Made by a program: the position numbers and the translations under genes. A stretch of DNA of 6,227 bases from Bacillota bacterium (lineage in GTDB: Bacteria > Bacillota > UBA4882 > UBA8346). The notes under the pieces are model-generated. The model was not told the DNA's origin, did no database searches, and worked only from the letters and a program-made list of their open reading frames with translations. The first letter of the stretch is position 1, and each line of letters begins with the position of its first letter. The DNA lies in NCBI GenBank assembly GCA_003501365.1, contig DNPP01000128.1:6264-12490 (forward strand), written 5' to 3'. Below are positions 1 through 5,016 of the stretch, piece by piece.

Positions 1-96
1 CCCCGGAGCGGTTAGCTTCCAAACCGAATGAAACGGTGTAATTTGGGTGGCTCCAATTAAATATTCCCGGTTCAGCTGACTTAGAAGTTTCAACAA
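1..96 (-). CDS. N-terminal fragment of a probable CotS-family spore-coat kinase-like protein (cut by window edge)
   Basis: Read leftwards from a TTG at 96, this frame stays open for exactly 32 codons to the window edge. The start is chosen because a strong GGAGGAG lies 10 bases upstream of the TTG; a second TTG follows at once at 93. The peptide contains ATQITPFHSVWKLTAPG. In CotS/CotI/YutH-type kinase-fold proteins the N-terminus has this form: a short helix, a residue run such as 'ItPf.SVwkv.t..G', then the strand that carries the ATP-contacting lysine. The catalytic part lies outside the window, so the family call rests on this short resemblance and on the second CotS-like gene that starts 386 bases away on the other strand. 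If correct, it would be a spore-coat or mother-cell protein. It could also be another aminoglycoside-phosphotransferase-like protein. No promoter is proven. Confidence 0.5.
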   Translation of the reverse strand, partial: MLKLLSQLNREYLIGATQITPFHSVWKLTAPG

Positions 97-106
97 TAGT
101 TATGTA

Positions 107-116
107 CTCCTCCTTC
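107..116 (-). promoter_or_regulatory. Ribosome binding site deciding the TTG start of the leftward gene
   Basis: The minus strand reads GAAGGAGGAG here, an almost perfect anti-16S match, with a 10-base spacer to the TTG at 96. No ATG or GTG occurs at a usable distance in any frame that stays open to the edge. This site is the best evidence that a real gene leaves the window on the left. Confidence 0.6.
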
Positions 117-142
117 AATCTCCGGCTATCAATACCTTTAAA

Positions 143-208
143 AACCCGATCCGGTGAGTTTCTGCGTTTTTTCGGAAAAATTGTAATGGACTTGCCGGAT
201 CGAGGGTT
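143..208. repeat. Imperfect inverted repeat in the divergent intergenic region
   Basis: AACCCGATCCGG (143-154) pairs with CCGGATCGAGGGTT (195-208): 12 base pairs with a two-base AG bulge (203-204) and a 40-base loop. It lies between the two divergent genes, inside the probable leader of the leftward gene. It could be a DNA operator, a leader hairpin or a remnant; neither arm is followed by a T-run typical of a terminator. The arms are seen directly and the function is unknown. Confidence 0.45.
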
Positions 209-238
209 AAGCGCTTCCAAGTGAGGCTGATTTCATTA

Positions 239-269
239 TATTCTATGATCCTTTGGGAACAAATGTCAC
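239..269 (-). promoter_or_regulatory. Candidate mother-cell sigma-E/sigma-K-type promoter for the leftward gene
   Basis: On the minus strand CATAGAATA (247 down to 239) fits the CATAnnnTA -10 pattern shared by sigma-E and sigma-K. GTGACATTT (269 down to 261) lies 13 bases upstream of it and resembles the sigma-E -35 box; its AC could serve sigma-K. Transcription would begin about 135 bases before the TTG at 96. The match is short and could be chance, but mother-cell control would suit a spore-coat gene. Confidence 0.3.
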
Positions 270-327
270 CTATGCCAGGTTCCCATCTCCGGCTGCTTTG
301 AATACCATGTAACTGGAGGTGCTTTAT

Positions 328-495
328 ATGTCCAATCCATTTAAACACCTTAGATTTTTAAATCAAAAAATTTTTTTAGTCATCATTGGTTTAGTGTTGT
401 TTAAGACCTTAATCGCGCCGAATCCGATTGACATTATCATTTTGATAGGCCTAATTTTGGTGTTCATTGGATGGTTCGGCGATGGCTGTCGGTAA
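328..495 (+). CDS. Small two-helix membrane protein (55 aa), unknown function
   Basis: ATG at 328 sits 8 bases after a clear GGAGG (315-319), and the frame runs to TAA at 493-495. After a short basic N-terminus (MSNPFKHLRFLNQK), residues about 15-30 (KIFLVIIGLVLFKTLIA) and about 35-50 (IDIIILIGLILVFIGWF) form two strongly hydrophobic segments separated by a Pro-Asn-Pro turn, with a tail of GDGCR. I expect a hairpin-like inner-membrane protein. No family is recognised. Its last 14 bases overlap the start of the following CotS-like kinase gene, whose own ribosome binding site is weak, so translating this gene may open the next one. The strong ribosome binding site and clean hydrophobic pattern support a real gene. 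It could be a spore-membrane protein, but that is only inferred from its neighbours. Confidence 0.7.
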   Translation: MSNPFKHLRFLNQKIFLVIIGLVLFKTLIAPNPIDIIILIGLILVFIGWFGDGCR

Positions 496-1459
496 TAAAC
501 AATTGCATGAGATCGAATCGGTTTTTGATTCCTACCATATTTCCCCGCATTATCGGCAGTTTGGTAGCGTTTTTTTAGCGCCCTCACGAAAACCCCTTTT
601 TGTTTTGAAACCGTTAAAAGTGGGGACGGTCCGGGCTTATCTTACCGGGGAGCTTTTGAGTCAACAAGAGCGGTGCCCGATTATTCCGCATATTGTGAAA
701 ACCGCGACTGGCGCTTATTATCGCTGGCAGCACGGGAACCGTTATCTGGTAACCGAGAAAATTCCGGGGCGAGTGGCAGATTATCATTCGGATAAGGATT
801 TCAAAGCAGCGATCATTGCGATGTCGTCCTTCCATCGTTTCGCAGGCCAAGTGCTCCAATCCAATCCGAAACGTTGGGCCATCCTGCAATTCTGTCCAAA
901 GTCCCAGTGGCCCAAACGAATCAAGGAAATGGAGATTTGCCGCGAGAGGGCGATCCGGTTTCAGGATGACCCATTTAGCCGGAAATATCTCAAGATGTGG
1001 CATTGCTTTTATGAATTAGCTTTTCGAGTGCTTCAAACCTTGCCTTGCGAGTCTCTGTCCGCGGCTCCGACTATTTGTTATCATGACTGGGCTTTTCATA
1101 ATGTGCTCATTAAAAATGGGCAGGCTCATTTGATTGATTTTGACGATATGATTGTGGACCATTCCATTCATGACCGGGTAAATTTAATCAGTCGTTATCT
1201 ACGATTACATCAATGGGCAACTTCAGCTTTGTTGAAAGCGTTGTGGAATTTTGACCGTTATTATCAATGGCAAAAGGGTGAACTCAAACTGCTGGGGTTA
1301 TACCTTTCCTTTCCCTATGAATATTGGATGCTCGGGCGGCAGTATTATATCGAAAAACAACCGTGGAGCCGGAGCTTTTATCAGGATCAATGGCAGCGCA
1401 AAATTGGCTTTTTTGAAGAACGCTTAAAAATATTGGATTTGATTGAAAGTATGGAATGA
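482..1459 (+). CDS. CotS/YsxE-family spore-coat kinase-like protein
   Basis: A 325-residue protein with the aminoglycoside-phosphotransferase/choline-kinase fold of the bacterial CotS spore-coat family. Visible elements: a lysine strand FVLKPL (K43), the catalytic loop CYHDWAFHNVLI (H201, D202, N207) and the metal-binding LIDFDD (D219, D221, D222), followed by the family's C-terminal part rich in Tyr and Trp (about 255-305). In Bacillus, relatives associate with the spore coat; the substrate of this member is unknown. The catalytic residues look intact, though the catalytic motif is HDW rather than the common HGD. I chose ATG 482; an in-frame TTG at 467 is possible but has no better ribosome binding site. 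The gene overlaps the small membrane protein by 14 bases and the PHP gene by the 4 bases ATGA, so it is probably translationally coupled at both ends. Confidence 0.8.
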   Translation: MAVGNKQLHEIESVFDSYHISPHYRQFGSVFLAPSRKPLFVLKPLKVGTVRAYLTGELLSQQERCPIIPHIVKTATGAYYRWQHGNRYLVTEKIPGRVADYHSDKDFKAAIIAMSSFHRFAGQVLQSNPKRWAILQFCPKSQWPKRIKEMEICRERAIRFQDDPFSRKYLKMWHCFYELAFRVLQTLPCESLSAAPTICYHDWAFHNVLIKNGQAHLIDFDDMIVDHSIHDRVNLISRYLRLHQWATSALLKALWNFDRYYQWQKGELKLLGLYLSFPYEYWMLGRQYYIEKQPWSRSFYQDQWQRKIGFFEERLKILDLIESME

Positions 1460-2385
1460 GGCGAAATCATTTGCAGTCATCTTTGGTAGCATCGGTTCCC
1501 GGCTCAAAATCCGGTGAACGTTGGGTAATGGGGGATTTTCATATTCACAGCAGTTATTCAGGCGGTTCATTGACTCCCAGTCAGATTTTACGGATCGCTC
1601 AGACTCAATTTTTGGATGTCATTGCACTTTCGGACCACTTTGAGACCAGAGGCGCCCAAGAGGGACTTAAGCTGATAGCCGCAGACTCTCATCTGCCGAT
1701 GTTGATTACCTCTCAAGAAATATCGCTGGGAGATCATTTTCATTTCCTAATCATTCACGGTATCACCCGGTCATGGGAAGATATCCCGCGTAATCGGTAT
1801 TTGACGAAGTTTGCCGAACATCATCAACAAGGGGGTGCTGTCATTTTGGCACACCCCTGGACAATGCCCAAATCCAGTTGGGCTAGAGGCTTTTTTACGG
1901 AACTGGTTGCCCAAAATTTAGTTGATGCGGTTGAACTTTTGAATGCCTCCATTTTGCAACTGGGACCGGATAGTTTAAGTCGGATTCAAAGTTTCTGGGA
2001 AGAATGGGTATTGCCGAATCAACTGGGAATTGTGGGAGGTTCGGATTTTCACTACCACCATCAAGGTCGTTACCTGGGTTCCGGTAGGACTTATCTTAAG
2101 GTCCGTCGTCCGGGAGAGAAAGGAATTATCGAAGCCTTAGTTGCCAGAAGATGTGTCGCCGGACTTTTCGGCAGCTGTTGCTTCGATCTGGGCTGGCTGG
2201 GGAAAGGAAATGCCGTTATTTTTGGGGCCGAACCCTGGCGCAATGAACTACAACGATTGATCGGTGAATTAAGGTCGGAGATCGCCCAGAGCCGTTTTCT
2301 AAAGTCAAATCTTAGACAATACCTATGGCGATTGATGGAAGGCGGGAATTATCAGATGGTCCGGGAATTGTTGGCTCAGCTATAA
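1456..2385 (+). CDS. PHP-domain metal-dependent phosphoesterase
   Basis: A 309-residue protein of the PHP (polymerase and histidinol phosphatase) superfamily, CehA/TrpH-like. The metal-ligand motifs appear in the expected order: DFHIHSSYS (H29, H31), ALSDHF (D60, H61), SQEIS (E88), LIIHGI (H101), ILAHPW (H133), AVELLNAS (E160) and GGSDFHY (D197, H199). The protein should therefore bind a multi-metal centre and hydrolyse a phosphoester, but the substrate cannot be read from sequence. The C-terminal 70 residues (about 240-309) are charged and probably helical. The start ATG overlaps the kinase stop as ATGA; the internal ATG at 1528 lies too close to the first ligands to be preferred. The first 24 residues are not part of the domain and have no signal-peptide character. 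The gene ends the upstream operon. A spore-related role is inferred only from the neighbour. Confidence 0.85.
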   Translation: MRRNHLQSSLVASVPGSKSGERWVMGDFHIHSSYSGGSLTPSQILRIAQTQFLDVIALSDHFETRGAQEGLKLIAADSHLPMLITSQEISLGDHFHFLIIHGITRSWEDIPRNRYLTKFAEHHQQGGAVILAHPWTMPKSSWARGFFTELVAQNLVDAVELLNASILQLGPDSLSRIQSFWEEWVLPNQLGIVGGSDFHYHHQGRYLGSGRTYLKVRRPGEKGIIEALVARRCVAGLFGSCCFDLGWLGKGNAVIFGAEPWRNELQRLIGELRSEIAQSRFLKSNLRQYLWRLMEGGNYQMVRELLAQL

Positions 2386-2428
2386 ATTGCTTCCACCTGA
2401 AAATCCCGAATTAATATGGCTAGGGGTA

Positions 2429-2520
2429 CTCTTCCACTGAACAACTAACCTGAAAAACATCTTTGGGGAAGAGCCCGTGTCCGAGGACACGCGAGTTAGG
2501 TCGCTCTTTGGCCTATTTTT
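2429..2520 (+). terminator. Structured element with alternative stems and T-run; terminator, attenuator or small RNA
   Basis: Three pairings can be drawn. A 7-bp hairpin CGTGTCC-GA-GGACACG (2476-2491) sits inside an outer stem GAAGAGC (2468-2474) / GCTCTTT (2503-2509), followed seven bases later by TATTTTT (2514-2520). The same 5' arm can instead pair perfectly as GGAAGAG (2467-2473) with CTCTTCC (2429-2435). The two outer stems exclude each other, as in terminator/antiterminator pairs. The gap between stem and T-run makes it a less than ideal intrinsic terminator. I could not match it to T-box, S-box, TPP, FMN or cobalamin consensus sequences. It probably ends the upstream operon or controls the dcw leader. 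Confidence 0.45.
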
Positions 2521-2592
2521 GATGACGTTGGTGTGCAGGTAAGGTCTGTTCGCGCATCTGAAAGGGGTTAAAAGAATTTTGTAATTTTTTTT

Positions 2593-2653
2593 GCACAATA
2601 TATTGAAAACAAGTTCGGTATTTACGATTTTGGGTACTATATGTTGTGCCAAA
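2593..2653. repeat. Long-stem inverted repeat upstream of mraZ
   Basis: GCACAATATAT (2593-2603) pairs with ATATGTTGTGC (2639-2649), giving 11 pairs including one G-U. Three more T-A pairs (2590-2592 with 2651-2653) follow after a single bulged C. The loop is 35 bases. No T-run follows, so it is not an ordinary terminator. It may be an operator or a leader hairpin. Confidence 0.5.
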
Positions 2654-2737
2654 GGTTGAAATGACTTGCTTTTAAGGGGCCCGGACCGGTAAAAAATTTC
2701 TTTGAAATACTTATATAAAAGAGGAGATTGGTCGATA

Positions 2738-2755
2738 ATGGAGAATACAGAGTAA
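2738..2755 (+). other. Five-codon leader ORF (MENTE) upstream of mraZ
   Basis: ATG GAG AAT ACA GAG TAA follows AGAGGAG (2720-2726) with an 11-base spacer, so the ribosome binding site is good but slightly far. The stop codon touches the first operator repeat. It may be a leader peptide or chance: GATAAT, which overlaps its start, also resembles a -10 box. No regulatory codon run is present. Confidence 0.2.
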
Positions 2756-2756
2756 A

Positions 2757-2786
2757 AAGTGGTGCCTAGTGGAGCGAAGTGGGAAG
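2757..2786 (+). promoter_or_regulatory. Probable MraZ operator: three tandem 10-bp repeats
   Basis: Three direct repeats follow at exact 10-base spacing: AAGTGGTGCC (2757), TAGTGGAGCG (2767) and AAGTGGGAAG (2777), with the shared core (A/T)AGTGG. They end 24 bases before the mraZ ATG. MraZ proteins are known to bind tandem TGGG- or GTGG-type boxes at about 10-bp spacing upstream of their own gene, one per helical turn, so the spacing, core and position all fit autoregulation. Whether the binding represses or activates here is not visible. Confidence 0.8.
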
Positions 2787-2810
2787 TAATTGTAACGGAG
2801 TATTATTAGC

Positions 2811-3239
2811 ATGTTGTTAGGCGAATATCAACACTCTTTAGATGAAAAAGGACGCCTGATCATCCCCGCCAAATTCCGTGAGGATTTGGGAGAGAATTTC
2901 GTGATTACCCGGGGCTTGGATAATTGTTTGTTTGCTTACCCGCTTTCCCAATGGAAAACCATCGAAGAAAAAGTTAAAGAACTGCCGACTTCCCAGGCTG
3001 AAACCCGCGCATTTGTGCGGATGTTTTTCTCAGGAGCGGTAGAAGCCGAGTTGGACAAACAAGGTCGGATCGTTATACCACAGCAGCTTCGCGAGCATGC
3101 TCGAATTGATCGGGATGCTTTCGTGATTGGTGTTTCAACTAAAGTTGAAATCTGGGCCAAAGAGGTCTGGAGCAATTATTCGGACCGTGCTGAACAGTCC
3201 TATGAAGAAATTGCCGCGATTACCAAAATCGGAATTTGA
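2811..3239 (+). CDS. mraZ: MraZ, DNA-binding regulator of the dcw cluster
   Basis: A 142-residue protein, the normal MraZ length. It carries two SpoVT/AbrB-type repeats with the family motif: DEKGRLIIPAKFRE at residues 11-24 and DKQGRIVIPQQLRE at 82-95. The opening MLLGEYQHSLDEKGR is typical. MraZ forms a ring-shaped oligomer on the nucleoid and binds tandem boxes before its own gene, controlling division and cell-wall genes downstream. ATG 2811 follows ACGGAG with a 10-base spacer. Three matching operator repeats lie just upstream. The gene is intact and is followed 11 bases later by rsmH, whose ribosome binding site overlaps the mraZ stop codon. The call is firm; only the direction of regulation is open. 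Confidence 0.97.
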   Translation: MLLGEYQHSLDEKGRLIIPAKFREDLGENFVITRGLDNCLFAYPLSQWKTIEEKVKELPTSQAETRAFVRMFFSGAVEAELDKQGRIVIPQQLREHARIDRDAFVIGVSTKVEIWAKEVWSNYSDRAEQSYEEIAAITKIGI

Positions 3240-3250
3240 GGTGTTTTGCA

Positions 3251-4192
3251 GTGCCTGAATTTGAGCATCAGTCGGTCTTGCCTGAAGAGGTTATTCAATA
3301 CTTGGATATTAAACCGGCGGGGATTTATGTGGATGCGACCATCGGAGGGGCTGGACATGCTTTACGGATTGCTGCGAAGCTAAATGAAAGCGGCTTTCTG
3401 ATCGGCATCGATCAGGATCAAGAGGCTATAACGGTTGCCAAGGAACGGTTACAGCAGGTAAAACCAAAGGTGGAACTCATTCATCGAAACTTTGTGAATC
3501 TCGCTGCAATATTGAAAGAATTGAAGATAGTAGAGGTTGACGGCATTCTTTTTGATTTGGGAGTCTCTTCGCCTCAACTTGATGAAGAGGAGCGGGGTTT
3601 CAGTTATAAATATGACGCTCCCTTGGATATGCGGATGGATCAATCGCAGCCATTCTCAGCGGCTCATCTGGTAAATACAGCATCAGTGGCTGAGTTGACC
3701 AAAATATTATGGGAATATGGCGAAGAACGCTGGAGTAAACGCATTGCCCAATTTATCGATAAGGATCGCCGGGATAAGAGGATCGAAACTACCGGTGAGT
3801 TGGCGGAGATTATTAAAAAAGCGATTCCTGCCGGGGCCAGAAGAAACGGCCCCCATCCGGCCCGTCGAACATTTCAGGCTTTACGGATCGCAGTAAATCG
3901 AGAGTTAGAGGTTTTACAGGGAGTTTTGGATCAGTCGTTGGCAATTTTAAAGCCTGGTGGACGGATAGTGGTTATTTCATTTCATTCTTTAGAGGATCGG
4001 ATTGTAAAGACCACTTTTAATAAGTGGGCGAAAGGCTGTCAATGTCCCAAAGAGGTTTTGATCTGTCGCTGTGGACAACTACCCAAAGTGCAGGTTGTTA
4101 CCAAGAAACCGGTTTTGCCATCCAAGGAAGAGATGTTAAAGAACCCGCGGGCTCGAAGTTCCAAACTTCGAACCGCCGAGAAACTGGTCTAG
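3251..4192 (+). CDS. rsmH: RsmH (MraW), 16S rRNA cytosine-1402 N4-methyltransferase
   Basis: A 313-residue S-adenosylmethionine-dependent enzyme that methylates N4 of C1402 in the decoding centre of 16S rRNA, acting on the small subunit in the cytoplasm. Family marks: EHQSVLPEEV at the N-terminus, the SAM-binding VDATIGGAGHA (27-37) with IGIDQDQEAI (51-60), FDLGVSSPQLDEEERGFSY (101-119), LDMRMD (125-130), NGPHPARRTFQALRIAVN (199-216), VISFHSLEDR (241-250) and the C-terminal NPRARSSKLR. The start is GTG 3251 because GAGGTG (3238-3243) lies 7 bases upstream; a TTG at 3236 overlapping the mraZ stop has no such site. Cysteines in CQCP and CRCG (263-274) form a common small cluster. Its place between mraZ and ftsL is the standard dcw order. 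Confidence 0.97.
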   Translation: MPEFEHQSVLPEEVIQYLDIKPAGIYVDATIGGAGHALRIAAKLNESGFLIGIDQDQEAITVAKERLQQVKPKVELIHRNFVNLAAILKELKIVEVDGILFDLGVSSPQLDEEERGFSYKYDAPLDMRMDQSQPFSAAHLVNTASVAELTKILWEYGEERWSKRIAQFIDKDRRDKRIETTGELAEIIKKAIPAGARRNGPHPARRTFQALRIAVNRELEVLQGVLDQSLAILKPGGRIVVISFHSLEDRIVKTTFNKWAKGCQCPKEVLICRCGQLPKVQVVTKKPVLPSKEEMLKNPRARSSKLRTAEKLV

Positions 4193-4213
4193 CGATTTAG
4201 GAGAGTGCATAAC

Positions 4214-4699
4214 ATGATATTGGCAGAGAGGCAGAGAATATCTGAGCAGCTATATAATACGAATCAACCGGCTTTGCAGTCAATGGCGGAGCGCCGGACA
4301 TTGCTGAAGCCTATTCTGATAGTCAGCGGAACTTTTTTATGTTTAACAGTGGCTAATCTTTGGGTTCAGCTGGCGCTGGTCAAACAGAGCAATGAAACCA
4401 AACAATGCCAGATGGCGATTCGGTCCTTGGAAAGGGAGTCGATCAAGCTCCGTATGGAAATGGCTAATTTGGAATCATTTGAAAGGATCCAAACGATTGC
4501 TCAAAAGCAATTACATATGAAGATAGCCGGTCCCAATGATTATCGTTGGATCGCCGCTGCTCCCGACCTATATAAAAGTGAATCCCACCCCTATAATTAT
4601 GTGTCCAAAGTTACTTCTCAAAATACCCATATCTGGGGCAAACTTGCCTCTTGGGTGGAAGGGTTCAGGCAAGCCATGGCACAGTCAATGGATGATTGA
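4214..4699 (+). CDS. ftsL: FtsL-like divisome membrane protein
   Basis: A 161-residue bitopic membrane protein. A cytoplasmic N-terminus (1-30) precedes one hydrophobic segment at about 33-56 (LKPILIVSGTFLCLTVANLW...). A helical, coiled-coil-prone stretch follows (about 58-88: SNETKQCQMAIRSLERESIK...) and then ESFERIQTIAQKQLHM (88-102), which matches the FtsL pattern 'dpeRIe.iA.e.LgM'. FtsL pairs with DivIC/FtsB and activates the septal peptidoglycan synthase. ATG 4214 is preferred over GTG 4205 because GGAGAG (4200-4205) sits 8 bases before the ATG. Sequence identity in this family is always low, so the call rests on topology, the conserved motif and the position 21 bases after rsmH. The tail after residue 114 is long for FtsL and ends in an amphipathic-looking segment. 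Confidence 0.85.
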   Translation: MILAERQRISEQLYNTNQPALQSMAERRTLLKPILIVSGTFLCLTVANLWVQLALVKQSNETKQCQMAIRSLERESIKLRMEMANLESFERIQTIAQKQLHMKIAGPNDYRWIAAAPDLYKSESHPYNYVSKVTSQNTHIWGKLASWVEGFRQAMAQSMDD

Positions 4700-4735
4700 T
4701 GGTTGACTAAAAATGATTAATTTGATTACATCGTT

Positions 4736-4857
4736 TGAAAGCCCAGTAAAACGTTCGCTAAATAACTACCTATCGTTATGAACGCTTTTCCCAAGTATAG
4801 CGTTTTTTCATTTATGAATTATTTAGAAAACGCTATACTAGTTATCTTAGGCTTTCA
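4736..4857. repeat. 122-base nested palindromic element between ftsL and the PBP gene
   Basis: Outer arms TGAAAGCC (4736-4743) and GGCTTTCA (4850-4857) enclose two hairpins. Hairpin 1 is AAAACGTTC (4748-4756) with GAACGCTTTT (4780-4789), 9 bp with one bulged C, plus an inner ATAAC/GTTAT. Hairpin 2 is a perfect 13-bp AGTATAGCGTTTT (4794-4806) with AAAACGCTATACT (4827-4839). The whole can fold as a three-way junction. Terminal arms, small size and high A+T recall a miniature non-autonomous element, but no target-site duplication is evident and no coding content is present. A cis-acting RNA is the alternative. Confidence 0.65.
4781..4808 (+). terminator. Possible intrinsic terminator nested in the palindromic element
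   Basis: AACGCT (4781-4786) pairs with AGCGTT (4799-4804) over a 12-base loop, followed directly by TTTT (4805-4808). The stem is only 6 bp (7 with a G-U). It uses one arm of each of the two larger hairpins and so can form only if both are open. It would separate ftsL from the PBP gene. Strength is doubtful. Confidence 0.3.
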
Positions 4858-5010
4858 TGACCATTAGTATTAATGTTTATTAAATGTCAACAGCAATTGC
4901 ATCCTTTAACTCCCGTAAATTCCTCGATTTTATACTTTTTTGACAGGTTTTCTATAATTTAATAACAGCTGATTTTTTTTATTCGTTCTCTATTTATTCT
5001 CTGTGGAGGA
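4858..5010 (+). promoter_or_regulatory. AT-rich promoter-like region before the PBP gene
   Basis: TTGACA (4940-4945) and TATAAT (4953-4958) are both perfect boxes but only 7 bases apart, so they cannot form one sigma-A promoter. TAACAG (4963) would sit at 17 bases from TTGACA but is a poor -10. TATACTT (4931) paired with CTATAATTT (4952) weakly recalls a sigma-E promoter, which would suit a SpoVD-type gene. A separate promoter for the PBP gene is plausible given the 317-base gap; its exact form is not resolved. Confidence 0.35.
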
Positions 5011-5016
5011 GAAACC

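Larger units (their letters stand above)
2386..2810. other. 425-base gap between the PHP gene and mraZ, with leader-type structures but no convincing gene
   Basis: Both strands were read. The open frames are short and have no ribosome binding site, apart from a five-codon ORF at 2738. The gap instead holds a structured element (2429-2520), a second hairpin (2593-2653), an AT-rich stretch with TATATAAAAG at 2712-2721, and the tandem operator repeats before mraZ. A promoter for the dcw cluster must lie here if the upstream terminator works, but no good -35/-10 pair was found. Confidence 0.7.

Noticed and set aside
115..348. Leftward 77-residue open frame
   Set aside because: No plausible ribosome binding site or protein-like pattern; it ends exactly at the ribosome binding site of the better leftward start at 96 and overlaps the start of the small membrane protein gene.
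614..1003. Leftward 129-residue open frame inside the kinase gene
   Set aside because: Antisense shadow of a gene with clear catalytic motifs; no recognisable domain.
2476..2520. tRNA or a known riboswitch (T-box, S-box, TPP, FMN, cobalamin)
   Set aside because: No TPsiC-like arm, no GGTGG-type T-box core, and no matching riboswitch consensus could be read; only generic stems are visible.
2380..2652. Leftward 90-residue open frame in the gap before mraZ
   Set aside because: It runs through both hairpin elements, has no convincing ribosome binding site and no domain-like composition.
3236..3250. TTG at 3236 as the rsmH start
   Set aside because: It overlaps the mraZ stop and has no upstream ribosome binding site, while GTG 3251 has GAGGTG at 7 bases.
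4736..4857. Insertion sequence or integron attC site
   Set aside because: There is no transposase frame, no clear target duplication, and no RYYYAAC/GTTRRRY core pair, so only a neutral repeat call is supported.
4940..4958. TTGACA and TATAAT as one sigma-A promoter
   Set aside because: Both boxes are perfect but the spacer is 7 bases instead of about 17, so they cannot be used together.
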